A stretch of 64,000 nt of DNA from Labrenzia sp. 011 (lineage in GTDB: Bacteria; Pseudomonadota; Alphaproteobacteria; Rhizobiales; Stappiaceae). The translations under genes and the position numbers were made by a program. Shown piece after piece: positions 20,395-30,007 of this stretch (position 1 is its first letter; every line of letters begins with the position of its first letter). The notes beneath the pieces were generated by a model. That model worked only from the letters and a program-made list of their open reading frames with translations, was not told where the DNA came from and did no database searches. The DNA is taken from contig NZ_QCYM01000010.1 in assembly GCF_003075075.1 (NCBI RefSeq), forward strand, positions 112,903 to 176,902, written 5' to 3'.

Positions 20395-21783
20395 ATGACC
20401 GACTACATTGTCAAGGATATCGGGCTCGCCAACTGGGGCCGCACCGAAATCGAGATCGCGGAATACGAAATGCCGGGCCTGATGGCCTGCCGCGCCGAGT
20501 TTGGTGAATCCAAGCCGCTCAAGGGTGCCCGTATCGCAGGTTCCCTGCATATGACCATTCAGACCGCCGTGCTGATCGAAACCCTGGTTGCGCTGGGGGC
20601 GGAAGTGCGCTGGGCGTCGTGCAACATCTTCTCCACCCAGGACCAGGCCGCTGCCGCGATCGCCGACGCGGGCATTCCGGTCTTCGCCATCAAGGGCGAA
20701 ACCCTGGAAGAATACTGGGCGTATGCCGACAAGATCTTCGATTTCCCCGACGGGGCGAACATGATCCTCGATGATGGTGGCGACGCCACCCTCTATATTC
20801 TCATCGGCGCGCGGGTCGAGGCCGGCGAGACGGATCTCATCGAGAACCCGACCTCTGAAGAAGAGGAATATCTTTTCGCCCAGATCAAGAAGCGCATGGC
20901 GTCCAGCGCCGGCTGGTTCACCCGCCAGCGCGACCTGATCCAGGGTGTTTCGGAAGAAACCACCACCGGTGTCATGCGTCTTTATGAAATGCAGAAGAAA
21001 GGCCTGTTGCCGTTCCCTGCGATCAACGTCAACGACAGCGTCACCAAGTCCAAGTTCGACAACCGCTACGGCTGCCGTGAATCCCTGGTCGACGGCATCC
21101 GTCGCGGCACGGATGTGATGATGTCCGGCAAGGTTGCCGTGGTTTGCGGCTACGGCGATGTGGGCAAGGGGTCCGCCCAGTCTCTGGCCGGCGCCGGCGC
21201 CCGCGTGATCGTCACCGAGATCGATCCGATCTGCGCCCTCCAGGCATCCATGGACGGTTTCGAGGTCAAGACCATCGAACAGGCCCTGCCGGAAGGCGAC
21301 ATCTATGTGACCGCCACGGGCAACAAGGACATCATCACCCTTGAGCACATGCGCGGCATGAAGGACATGGCGATCGTCTGTAACATCGGCCATTTCGACA
21401 ATGAGATCCAGGTCGCGGCGCTGAAGAACTACAAGTGGCGGCCGGTCAAGGATCAGGTCGACCTGATCGAATTCCCGGACGGCAAGCGCATGATTCTTCT
21501 GTCCCAGGGGCGTCTGGTGAACCTCGGCAACGCCACCGGTCATCCCAGCTTCGTCATGTCGGCCAGCTTCACCAACCAGGTGCTGGCGCAGATCGAACTC
21601 TTCTCGAAGGGCGATCAGTACAAGAACGAAGTCTATGTGCTGCCGAAGCACCTGGATGAGAAGGTCGCGCGCCTTCATCTGGAAAAGCTCGGCGTCACGT
21701 TAACCGAACTGACGGACGAACAATCTCAATATCTGGGGATTAACAAGACCGGCCCGTTCAAGGCAGAACACTACAAATACTGA
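20395..21783 (+). CDS. ahcY: Adenosylhomocysteinase
   Basis: Hydrolyses S-adenosylhomocysteine to adenosine and homocysteine, closing the SAM methylation cycle. It is 462 aa from ATG 20395; the frame is open upstream but the protein begins [20 protein letters not shown]. The NAD-binding motif is [16 protein letters not shown], and the C-terminus ends in the family-typical lysine-tyrosine ([10 protein letters not shown]). It is monocistronic, with a palindromic operator in front and a terminator behind. Confidence 0.98.
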   Translation: MTDYIVKDIGLANWGRTEIEIAEYEMPGLMACRAEFGESKPLKGARIAGSLHMTIQTAVLIETLVALGAEVRWASCNIFSTQDQAAAAIADAGIPVFAIKGETLEEYWAYADKIFDFPDGANMILDDGGDATLYILIGARVEAGETDLIENPTSEEEEYLFAQIKKRMASSAGWFTRQRDLIQGVSEETTTGVMRLYEMQKKGLLPFPAINVNDSVTKSKFDNRYGCRESLVDGIRRGTDVMMSGKVAVVCGYGDVGKGSAQSLAGAGARVIVTEIDPICALQASMDGFEVKTIEQALPEGDIYVTATGNKDIITLEHMRGMKDMAIVCNIGHFDNEIQVAALKNYKWRPVKDQVDLIEFPDGKRMILLSQGRLVNLGNATGHPSFVMSASFTNQVLAQIELFSKGDQYKNEVYVLPKHLDEKVARLHLEKLGVTLTELTDEQSQYLGINKTGPFKAEHYKY

Positions 21784-21936
21784 TTCAGTAATGACGGCAC
21801 ACCAGATGTAGTCGTCGCATCGATTCGGTACTGTGAACAAAAAAATGCAGGACCCTTCAATTTGAAGGGTCCTGTTAACTTTTCGGAAACGGACTCTTCT
21901 GCGTGATTCTCAAAAAGGTTATGGTTTAAGCGAATC
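21782..21936. promoter_or_regulatory. Cluster of five GANTC sites upstream of divL
   Basis: GANTC occurs at 21782-21786, 21822-21826, 21892-21896, 21905-21909 and 21932-21936; at this base composition about 0.5 would be expected in 155 bases. GANTC is the target of the cell-cycle DNA methylase CcrM and, when methylated, of GcrA-dependent promoters in alphaproteobacteria. The last three lie within ~140 bases of the divL start. Confidence 0.6.
21848..21882 (+). terminator. Intrinsic terminator of ahcY
   Basis: The stem is CAGGACCCTTC (21848-21858) with GAAGGGTCCTG (21864-21874), followed by TTAACTTTT. The A-rich stretch before it could make it partly bidirectional. Confidence 0.85.
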
Positions 21937-22028
21937 AAGGGCCAGGAGGCAGATGTCTTTGATTTGCTCCCATAAACTGGGAGCTGTGCCCGCAAAGGCG
22001 GGACATGGCGGCATAAGGGGATCACAGA

Positions 22029-24539
22029 ATGCCGAAAGGCAGCAGGGACGGCGTGCGATCGGGCACGACGTGGCGAGATTGGAGTCTGAGCAGGGTCAAG
22101 GTCGGCGGCGCCGCAATGGCGTGCTTCGGACTGTCTTCCGGTCCGGCGGCTGCCGATATGCTCGCGGACGCCGTGGCGGCGATAAATCCTGATAGCATGA
22201 TTCTTTTTGGTGCGCTCGGCGGAATGTGTGTCTTCGCCGTGACCGCCGCGACGGCCCTCGTGCGTCATCGCAAGAATTCCGCGATCCTGCTCGAAGCGCT
22301 GGAAAAGGAAAAAGGCGACCTGAAATTCCGGGTGGACCGCCTGGAAGCCATGCTCAATACGGACGAGCAGCGCGTGATCGTGTGGACTGGCAACGGTGCC
22401 ATGCCGCAGATCTGGGGCATCCTGCCGGAAAAATCCGGGGTTCCACGCCCGCCCGCACAACTCCTCGCCTTCGGTAGCTGGCTGACAGCCAAATGTGCCG
22501 ACGATCTGGAACGTCATCTGGACATGCTGTTCCGCACCGGCGAAGCCTTCACCGCCACCTTGAAAACCCGCACCGGCAGTTATGTCGAGGCGCTTGGCCG
22601 CACGACCGGCGGTGCCGTCGTCCTGCGCCTGCGCGACCTGACCGGCGAACGGCAGATGCAGGCCGAACTCTCGGCGCGCAACGCCAAGATCTCCGGTGAA
22701 CTGCACATGCTGCATGCGCTTCTGGATGCCATGCCGGCACCCGCCTGGCAGCGGGATGCGGAAGGCGCCCTGATCTGGGCGAACGAAGCCTATGCCGAAG
22801 CCGTGGAAATGCCGGATGCGTCAACCGCGGTGAAGCAGGGAGCCACCTTCCTGGACGCGGCGGCCCGCACGGCGATGGCCGTTCAGCGGACGGAAGACGG
22901 CTGCTTCAACGCCCGCATTCCGATCGTCGCCTCCGGCGAGCGCCGGGTGTTCGAGGTGACCGATGTCAACGCGAATGTCGGCGGAGCCGGCATTGCCGTC
23001 GATATCAGTGAGCTGGAACAGGCGCGCAAGGAACTCGGCCGCGCGGAGGAATTCCACGGCCGCACCCTGGATCAGCTCGCCGCCGCTGTCGCCATCTACG
23101 GCAACGACCGCAAGCTGCAGTTCTACAACGCCGCCTTCCGCCAGCTCTGGGACCTCGATCCGGCATTTCTGGAAGGCAATCCGGAAGATGGGGCCGTCCT
23201 CGACGCTCTGCGCGCCGCGCGCAAGATCCCGGAACAGGCGGACTACCGCGTCTGGCGCAACAAGATGCTGGAGAGCTACCAGTCCCTGGAAGCCCGGGAA
23301 AGCTGGTGGCATCTGCCGGACGGCCGCACACTACGTGTCATCGCCAACCCGCATCCGCAGGGCGGCGTCACCTATATCTATGAGAATGTCACCGAGCAGC
23401 TCGATCTGGAAAGCCGTTACAACGCGCTGACCCGCGTGCAGGGAGAAACCCTCGACAATCTGTCCGAAGCCGTCGCCGTGTTCGGCTCCGATGGTCGCCT
23501 GCGCCTGTGGAACCCTGCGTTCGGCCGTATCTGGAACCTGGAAGAAGACCAGCTCTCGGAATTGCCGCATGTCAAGGAAGTGGTCTCCGCCTGCACCCTG
23601 AACGCGACCGAGGAAGCCGCCTGGGAACAGCTTGCCGGCAATGTCACCGGTCTTCTCGACAACCGCACCCAGAAGGTCAGCCGTCTGGAGCGTCACAATG
23701 GCGACGTGCTCGACTACGCCACCGTACCGCTGCCCGACGGTGGCACGCTGGTGACCTTCGTCGATGTCACCGACAGCGTGAATGTGGAGCGGGCGCTGCT
23801 GGAAAAGAACGAGGCCCTGCAACAGGCCGACCAGATCAAGAACGCCTTCATCCAGCACGTGTCCTACGAATTGCGCTCGCCGCTGACCAACATCATCGGC
23901 TTCGCCCAGCTTCTGGCCGATCCCAAGTTCGGCGACCTGTCCGAGAAGCAGGGGGAATACGCCGAATATATCCAGTCCTCGTCCTCCGCCCTGCTGGCCA
24001 TCATCAACGACATTCTGGACCTTGCGACCCTCGATGCGGGCATCATGGAGCTCGACCTTGGCGAGGTCGACGTGGCTTCGACCGTCTCGGCGGCCGTCGA
24101 GGGTCTGAAGGACCGGATCGCGGAAGCCCGCATCAACCTGCGCACCCATGTTCCGGAAGATATCGGCATGATGGTCGCCGACGAAAAGCGTCTGCGCCAG
24201 GTGCTGTTCAACCTGATTTCCAACGCGGTGCGCTATTCGGAAGCCGATGGCGTCGTCGATATCAGCTGCAGCCGGGGAGACGACTCGGTGACCTTCATCG
24301 TCAAGGATCACGGCTATGGCATCCCCGCCGAAATCCTGACCCAGGTCTTCAACCGCTTCGTGGGCCACGACACCGGCGCCCGGCGGCAGGGAGCCGGCCT
24401 CGGTCTTGCGATCGTCAAGAGCTTCGTGGAACTGCACGGCGGCACCGTCGACATCGAGTCCGCGGAAGGCAAGGGCACCACGGTTTCCTGCGTTTTCCCC
24501 GCACGGCCCGAACTGTCGGATCAGGCCGCCGCCGAATAG
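22029..24539 (+). CDS. divL: DivL, tyrosine-variant PAS histidine-kinase homologue
   Basis: An 836-aa membrane-anchored cell-cycle signalling protein. One N-terminal hydrophobic segment (about residues 55-80) is followed by several PAS-like domains to about residue 580. The HisKA domain reads FIQHVSYELRSPLTNIIGFA; Tyr613 sits where kinases have the phospho-acceptor His, the hallmark of Caulobacter DivL. The ATPase domain (NLISNAVRYSEADG, KDHGYGIP, GAGLGLAIVKS) looks intact. In Caulobacter, DivL binds DivK and steers CckA between kinase and phosphatase states. AAGGGG lies eight bases before ATG 22029. The next gene begins one base after its stop. Confidence 0.93.
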   Translation: MPKGSRDGVRSGTTWRDWSLSRVKVGGAAMACFGLSSGPAAADMLADAVAAINPDSMILFGALGGMCVFAVTAATALVRHRKNSAILLEALEKEKGDLKFRVDRLEAMLNTDEQRVIVWTGNGAMPQIWGILPEKSGVPRPPAQLLAFGSWLTAKCADDLERHLDMLFRTGEAFTATLKTRTGSYVEALGRTTGGAVVLRLRDLTGERQMQAELSARNAKISGELHMLHALLDAMPAPAWQRDAEGALIWANEAYAEAVEMPDASTAVKQGATFLDAAARTAMAVQRTEDGCFNARIPIVASGERRVFEVTDVNANVGGAGIAVDISELEQARKELGRAEEFHGRTLDQLAAAVAIYGNDRKLQFYNAAFRQLWDLDPAFLEGNPEDGAVLDALRAARKIPEQADYRVWRNKMLESYQSLEARESWWHLPDGRTLRVIANPHPQGGVTYIYENVTEQLDLESRYNALTRVQGETLDNLSEAVAVFGSDGRLRLWNPAFGRIWNLEEDQLSELPHVKEVVSACTLNATEEAAWEQLAGNVTGLLDNRTQKVSRLERHNGDVLDYATVPLPDGGTLVTFVDVTDSVNVERALLEKNEALQQADQIKNAFIQHVSYELRSPLTNIIGFAQLLADPKFGDLSEKQGEYAEYIQSSSSALLAIINDILDLATLDAGIMELDLGEVDVASTVSAAVEGLKDRIAEARINLRTHVPEDIGMMVADEKRLRQVLFNLISNAVRYSEADGVVDISCSRGDDSVTFIVKDHGYGIPAEILTQVFNRFVGHDTGARRQGAGLGLAIVKSFVELHGGTVDIESAEGKGTTVSCVFPARPELSDQAAAE

Positions 24540-24540
24540 C

Positions 24541-26067
24541 ATGGCAGAGCGCGACCCGAAGCAGCTGCCCGCTTCCTTCCTCACGATCGAGATTGCCGAC
24601 GAGTCCGCAACCCGGCAGCTGGCAAACGACCTCGCACTGGTCCTGAAGGCCGGAGATGTCGTCTGCCTGTCAGGCGATCTGGGGGCCGGAAAGTCGACAT
24701 TCGCGCGGGCCCTGCTGCGCGCCTTCGCCGGTGATCCCGAACTGGAGGTGCCGAGCCCGACCTTCACCCTGGTCCAGACCTATGCGTTCGAGCGGTTCGA
24801 TCTGTCTCACTTCGACCTTTACCGGCTGGAGGAGCCCGAGGAACTTGAGGAACTCGGGCTGGACGACCTGCTTGCAACCGGCGCGGCGCTGATCGAATGG
24901 CCGGAAATGGCGGGAGGCCTTCTGCCGCAGGACGCCCTGTGGATCCGGATCACCCAGCCGGAGGAGGATACCGATGCCCGCCGTTACGAGTTCGGGTCCC
25001 TTGCCCCGCAATGGCAGCCGCGGATGGCGCTTACGCGGGATATCCGCATCCTTGTCGAACGGACAGAGTTTCAAGGCGCCAGGCGCCGCTTTCTGGCAGG
25101 GGACGCCTCCCTGCGGACCTTCGAAACGGTCGAGGCGGGGGACCGCACCGCCGTTCTGATGCGCTGGCCCTTCCACGATGATGCGGTGTCCGAAACGGTC
25201 CGGGCCTACATGCAGAAGGTCCATCTGGCACAGGACTGCCGCTCGGTCGTCGCGATCGGCGGGGAACTGCGGCGGCACGGGTTTCTGGCACCGCGCATCT
25301 ATGCAGCGGATCTGGCCAGGGGACTGGTGCTGTCCGAAGATCTGGGCAGCGAAACCATCGTCCGGAACGGAGCACCCGTCCCCGAACGCTATCGCGCCGC
25401 CGTCGATGTTCTGGCGCGACTGCACGGCATTTCCTGGCCGCGGGCCGTCGCCCTGGAGGAGGGGGCGGTCTACGAGGTTCCTGCCTATTCGACCGACGCC
25501 CTGGTCGCGGAGGCCTCACTGTTTCTCGACTGGTATGTGCCGGAAGCCACCGGCGCGCCTGCGGACGCGGGCACCCGCAGGGACTTCGAAACCCTGTGGC
25601 GGGCCGCGCTGGACAGTATCGCGGAGACGCAGCGGGGCTGGGTGCTGCGTGACTTTCATTCGCCCAATCTGCTGTGGCAGGAGGGCGCGGCCGGAGAAAA
25701 CCGCATCGGTCTGATCGATTTTCAGGATACGGTCATCGGCCCGGTGGCCTATGATGTGGCGGCTCTGACATTCGATGCCAGGACGGATATCGGCCCCGAA
25801 CTGGAAACCGAACTCTTCGATGCCTATGTCTCTGCCAGGGAACGTCAGGCGGCCGGTTTCGACAGGGCCGGGTTTACAAGGGCCTATGCGGTCATGGCCG
25901 CGCAGCGGATATCGAAGATACTCGGGATTTTCGTCCGTCTGGCCCGGCGGGACGACAAGCCGGCCTATCTGGCGCATCTGCCGCGCATGCAGGGATACCT
26001 TGACCGGGTGCTTGACAGGCCTGCCCTGTCGGATTTGAAAGGTTGGTACGCACGCTACCGTCCCTGA
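24541..26067 (+). CDS. tsaE: TsaE - AmgK-like phosphotransferase fusion
   Basis: A 508-aa two-domain protein. Residues ~1-155 are TsaE, the ATPase that drives t6A37 tRNA modification (P-loop GDLGAGKST at 45-53; PSPTFTLVQTY). Residues ~165-508 resemble the aminoglycoside-phosphotransferase fold of AmgK, the MurNAc/GlcNAc anomeric kinase of cell-wall recycling, with catalytic-loop LRDFHSPN (Asp371) and metal site LIDFQDT. The gene starts one base after the divL stop. MurU, the enzyme acting after AmgK, is next (59-base gap). This fusion is common in Hyphomicrobiales, as I recall. Confidence 0.9.
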   Translation: MAERDPKQLPASFLTIEIADESATRQLANDLALVLKAGDVVCLSGDLGAGKSTFARALLRAFAGDPELEVPSPTFTLVQTYAFERFDLSHFDLYRLEEPEELEELGLDDLLATGAALIEWPEMAGGLLPQDALWIRITQPEEDTDARRYEFGSLAPQWQPRMALTRDIRILVERTEFQGARRRFLAGDASLRTFETVEAGDRTAVLMRWPFHDDAVSETVRAYMQKVHLAQDCRSVVAIGGELRRHGFLAPRIYAADLARGLVLSEDLGSETIVRNGAPVPERYRAAVDVLARLHGISWPRAVALEEGAVYEVPAYSTDALVAEASLFLDWYVPEATGAPADAGTRRDFETLWRAALDSIAETQRGWVLRDFHSPNLLWQEGAAGENRIGLIDFQDTVIGPVAYDVAALTFDARTDIGPELETELFDAYVSARERQAAGFDRAGFTRAYAVMAAQRISKILGIFVRLARRDDKPAYLAHLPRMQGYLDRVLDRPALSDLKGWYARYRP

Positions 26068-26126
26068 GTTTTGCCCCGGGGACAGGATGGACGAACGGGG
26101 CCGTTTGCAATCAGCCGAGTAGAACC

Positions 26127-26861
26127 ATGACACACACGCGCTACCGCCCGAAGAACGCTATGATCCTGGCCGCAGGCCTGGGCAAACGCATGCGCCCGCT
26201 GACGGCGACGACCCCCAAGCCGCTGATCGAGGTCAACGGTCAGGCATTGATCGATCACGGCATGGACAGGCTTGCTGCCGCAGGCGTCGAGAAATGCATT
26301 GTCAATGTGCACTATCTTGCAGATCTGGTGGAGGTGCATGTCCGCCGCCGCCAGGACATGGAGGTCGTCATTTCGGACGAGCGGGATCTCTTGCTGGAGA
26401 CCGGCGGCGGCATCAGGAAGGCCCTGCCCCTGCTCGGAGACGAGCCCTTCTTCCAGCTCAACGCCGATACCTGCTACTGGGTGGAGGGGGTCAAGCCGAA
26501 CCTGGAACACATGATCGACGCCTGGGACGAGACCCGCATGGACGCGCTGCTTCTGGTGGCGGAAACCGTCAAGGCCGTCGGCTATTCCGGCCGGGGCGAT
26601 TTTGAAATGGCCAGGGACGGCTCCATGACCCGGCGGCAGGAAAAAGCCGTGACGCCCTTTGCCTATGCGGGAGCCGCGATCCTGCATCCGCGCCTGTTCG
26701 AGGGGGCGCCGGACGGACCGTTCTCCATGAACAAGCTGTTCGACAAGGCCATCGAGGCCGATCGGCTGTTCGGGGTGCAGATGGAGGGGCTGTGGCTTCA
26801 TATCGGCACGCCGGAAGCCATTCGCGCCGCCGAATATGCCGTGCGGGAAAGTGCGGCCTGA
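26127..26861 (+). CDS. murU: MurU-like N-acetylmuramate-1-phosphate uridylyltransferase
   Basis: A 244-aa NTP-transferase with the nucleotide-sugar pyrophosphorylase signature AMILAAGLGKRMRPLTATTPKPLI. After the AmgK-like kinase it should convert MurNAc-1-P to UDP-MurNAc in the peptidoglycan recycling route that bypasses MurA, and hence fosfomycin. The start is ATG 26127; the frame is open upstream but would overlap tsaE. Only two bases separate it from addB. Substrate identity is inferred from the neighbour. Confidence 0.88.
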   Translation: MTHTRYRPKNAMILAAGLGKRMRPLTATTPKPLIEVNGQALIDHGMDRLAAAGVEKCIVNVHYLADLVEVHVRRRQDMEVVISDERDLLLETGGGIRKALPLLGDEPFFQLNADTCYWVEGVKPNLEHMIDAWDETRMDALLLVAETVKAVGYSGRGDFEMARDGSMTRRQEKAVTPFAYAGAAILHPRLFEGAPDGPFSMNKLFDKAIEADRLFGVQMEGLWLHIGTPEAIRAAEYAVRESAA

Positions 26862-26863
26862 GG

Positions 26864-29800
26864 ATGGAGGAACGGCCGAATCTTTTTTCCGTGTCACCCG
26901 CCGTTCCGTTTCTCGAGACGCTTGTCGACACGCTGGCGGAGGGAACGCTCGTCCCGGGGTTTCGCCCGCTGGACGACCCGCTGCTTCTGTCTACGGCAAC
27001 GCTCTATCTGCCGACCCGCCGTGCCGCCCGGCTGCTGCCGGAGCTCTTTCAGGAAAAATTCGCCGGCCGTCCGGTGCTGCTGCCCGCCATCCGGCCTGTC
27101 GGCGATGCGGATGAAGATGCGCAGAGCCTGACGAGCGAACCGGACCTGGAGGCTCTGCCGCCTGCGATGCCGCTGCTGGAGCGTCATCTGGCCATGACCC
27201 GGCTGGTGAAGGCATGGAAGGGCATGCTGCGCCGGGAGGCGCTGAGCCTGCGGTCCGACGAACCTCTCGGTGTGCCAGCCTCGACGGCCGACGCCGCCTG
27301 GCTTGCCGGTGACCTGCTCACCCTGATGGACGAGGTCGAGACGGAAGAGGCCGACTGGTCCGAGCTTGCCGGACTGGTGCCGGAGGACCACGCCCGCTAC
27401 TGGCAGATCACGCTGGATTTTCTCAAGATCGTCCAGGAGGCCTGGCCCGCGCATCTGGCCGAACTGGAGCAGATGGACCCGAAGGCGCGCCGGTCCGCGC
27501 TCATTCGCCGCGAAGCCCGCCGCCTGTCCGGCAGCGCACCGTCCGGACCGGTCATCGTGGCTGGGGTGACGGGATCGGTCCCGGCAACCGCCGAACTTCT
27601 CAAGGTCGTGGCCGGTCTTTCGCAGGGTGTGATCGTCCTGCCGGGTCTTGACCGGCACCTGGACGACCGGGCCTGGGCGGCCCTGGGCGCGCGCCGGGCA
27701 CCGGGGGCAGGGCCTCTTTTTCAATCCGGCGAAGCTTCGCTCCCCTCTCACCCGCAATACTCCCTCAAGCAGCTGCTGGACCGTCTGGGCGTTGCCCGGT
27801 CTGACGTCAGGCCACTCGGGCCGGAACCCGCCCCCGGTCTCGCCCTGCGCGAGGAACTCGTCTCCCAGGCCCTGCGGCCTGCGGACACCTCCGACAGCTG
27901 GACCGCGTTTCTGGACATGCGGTCCGAGGAGCAGAGGGCGCAGGCTCTCGAGGGCGTCGCGATCATGACCGCCCGCAACGAAGCGGAGGAGGCTCTGGGG
28001 GTCGCCATTGCCCTGCGGGAAACCATCGACCGCGGCGAGACCGCGGCGCTGATCTCGCCGGACCGGATGCTGACGCGCCGGGTGGCGGCGGAACTGGCCC
28101 GCTGGCATATCCAGGTCGACGACAGTGCCGGCCGCCCGCTTGACCAGACCGCACCGGCGATCCTTGCCCTTCTGGCCGCGAAACTGGCACTCGGCGGCTG
28201 TGAGCCGATAGACCTGCTCGCGCTCCTGAAACATCCGCTCGCCAGGCTGGGCCTGCCGGCCCGGGACATCCGTTCCGCCGCGCGCGCCCTCGAACGCGGC
28301 GTCATCCGCGGACCGCGCGCCCGCCCGGGCACCGGCGGATTGAAGGCCGCGATCGAGGCCAGCCGCTTCGCTGCCGGCGAAGCGCATGTGCCGCGCTGGA
28401 AAAAGATCCACGACCAGGACTGGGACGTGATCGCCGACCTCGCGGACCGGCTCTCGTCTGCCCTGGCGCCGCTTGAGGCCCTTTCCGGGCAGGCCGAGCC
28501 GGTCTCCGTCATCGAACTGGCTACCCGGCATGCGGACGTGCTTCAGGCGGTCGCTGCGGATGAGACCGGGTCGGTCGATGAACTCTTTTCCGGCGAAGCC
28601 GGAGAAGCGCTGGCGCAATTTCTCACCGGTCTTCTGGAAGCCGAAGCCAGCGGACTGGAAATACCGCCCGGCGAATGGCCCTCGGTGCTGCCGGCCCTGA
28701 TGTCCGGTCAGGCCGTGCGCCGCCGTCTGCCGGGGGATCCGAGGGTGCAGATCCTGGGGCCGATGGAAGCGCGGCTGCAAGCCTTCGATTTCGTGGTTCT
28801 GGGCGGGCTGAACGAAGGCATCTGGCCCCAGCGAACCCGCAACGATCCCTGGCTCAACCGGCCGATGAAGCGGGGCATGGGACTGGAGCCGCCCGAACGC
28901 CGGCTGGGAGCGTCGGCGCATGACTTCGCGCAGGGCATGGGCGCACGGCAGGTCATGCTGACACGCGCCGCCCGGGCGGATGGCGCCCCGACCGTGGCCT
29001 CGCGCTGGCTGCAACGGCTGACAACCCTGGCCGGGCCGGTGGTCACCGGGCAGATGGAGCGCAAGGGAGAGCAGTACACCCGGCTCGCCGCGCTGCTGGA
29101 CCGCCCCGAGGGGCCGGTCAGACCGGCCGCCCGGCCCAATCCGCTTCCGCCGCTGGCTGCCCGGCCCCGGTCCCTGTCGATCACCGAAATCGAACGCCTC
29201 ATCCGCGACCCTTACGCGATCTTTGCCCGCCATGTTCTGGAGCTGCAGCCGGTGGACCCCATCGGCGGCGAACCGGGCGCCGCGGACAAGGGCAACCTCA
29301 TTCACGACGCCCTGGCGCAATTCCTGATGACGTGGACCGGCCCGTTCGACGATGCCGCTGTCGCGGCGCTGATCGGTATTGGTGCGAAGCTCTTCGAACC
29401 GCTGGACGCCTTCCCCGCGATCCGCGCCTTGTGGTGGCCGCGCTTCCAGAGGATTGCCGGGGGTTTCGTCGATTACGAGGCCGGCCGGTCGAGGCGCGTC
29501 ACCAGGCGCTTTCTGGAAATCGGCGGCGGCGTGGAGATGAAACTGCCCGGTTTCGACTTCCGCCTGCGCGGCCGGGCGGACCGGATCGATCTTCTGGACG
29601 GCGGCGGACTGTCCGTGATCGACTACAAGACCGGACAGGTCCCCAGCCAGAAGCAGGTCGAAGCTCTGCTGTCGCCGCAATTGCTGCTGGAGGCGGCCCT
29701 GATAAAGCGGTCGGGTTTCAAGGATGTGCCGTCGGACGCGGAAATCCGCGAGTTGCTCTATCTGCAGCTGAAGGGCGGAACGGAGCCGGTTATCGAAGCG

Positions 29801-30007
29801 CTGCGCAATCCGAAGGAAACGCCTCTTGAGGATCTGGTGGAGGATTCCTGGACGCGGCTGGAACAGCTGATCGCGCACTACGCCAAGCAGGACACCGGCT
29901 ATCTTTCGCGCGCCCGCGTGATGCGCGAGCGGCAGCTGAACGGAGATTACGACCATCTCGCCCGCACCCAGGAATGGGCTCTGGGGTCGGAGGAAGACCC
30001 GGCATGA
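26864..30007 (+). CDS. addB: Double-strand break repair protein AddB
   Basis: A 1047-aa subunit of the AddAB helicase-nuclease, which resects DNA ends for RecA-mediated repair. The N-terminus has the UvrD-like AddB pattern (TATLYLPTRRAARLLPELF). Central motifs include VVLGGLNEGIWPQRTRNDPWL. The C-terminal RecB-type nuclease motif is LSVIDYKTGQVPSQKQ. ATG 26864 has little room for a ribosome-binding site and is probably coupled to murU. It overlaps addA by ATGA. The four-cysteine iron-sulfur cluster of Bacillus AddB was not seen. Confidence 0.95.
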   Translation: MEERPNLFSVSPAVPFLETLVDTLAEGTLVPGFRPLDDPLLLSTATLYLPTRRAARLLPELFQEKFAGRPVLLPAIRPVGDADEDAQSLTSEPDLEALPPAMPLLERHLAMTRLVKAWKGMLRREALSLRSDEPLGVPASTADAAWLAGDLLTLMDEVETEEADWSELAGLVPEDHARYWQITLDFLKIVQEAWPAHLAELEQMDPKARRSALIRREARRLSGSAPSGPVIVAGVTGSVPATAELLKVVAGLSQGVIVLPGLDRHLDDRAWAALGARRAPGAGPLFQSGEASLPSHPQYSLKQLLDRLGVARSDVRPLGPEPAPGLALREELVSQALRPADTSDSWTAFLDMRSEEQRAQALEGVAIMTARNEAEEALGVAIALRETIDRGETAALISPDRMLTRRVAAELARWHIQVDDSAGRPLDQTAPAILALLAAKLALGGCEPIDLLALLKHPLARLGLPARDIRSAARALERGVIRGPRARPGTGGLKAAIEASRFAAGEAHVPRWKKIHDQDWDVIADLADRLSSALAPLEALSGQAEPVSVIELATRHADVLQAVAADETGSVDELFSGEAGEALAQFLTGLLEAEASGLEIPPGEWPSVLPALMSGQAVRRRLPGDPRVQILGPMEARLQAFDFVVLGGLNEGIWPQRTRNDPWLNRPMKRGMGLEPPERRLGASAHDFAQGMGARQVMLTRAARADGAPTVASRWLQRLTTLAGPVVTGQMERKGEQYTRLAALLDRPEGPVRPAARPNPLPPLAARPRSLSITEIERLIRDPYAIFARHVLELQPVDPIGGEPGAADKGNLIHDALAQFLMTWTGPFDDAAVAALIGIGAKLFEPLDAFPAIRALWWPRFQRIAGGFVDYEAGRSRRVTRRFLEIGGGVEMKLPGFDFRLRGRADRIDLLDGGGLSVIDYKTGQVPSQKQVEALLSPQLLLEAALIKRSGFKDVPSDAEIRELLYLQLKGGTEPVIEALRNPKETPLEDLVEDSWTRLEQLIAHYAKQDTGYLSRARVMRERQLNGDYDHLARTQEWALGSEEDPA

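Noticed and set aside
26894..29956. 1020-codon minus-strand frame opposite addB
   Set aside because: High-GC shadow. AddB motifs on the plus strand are unambiguous and the mirror frame shows no coherent domain.
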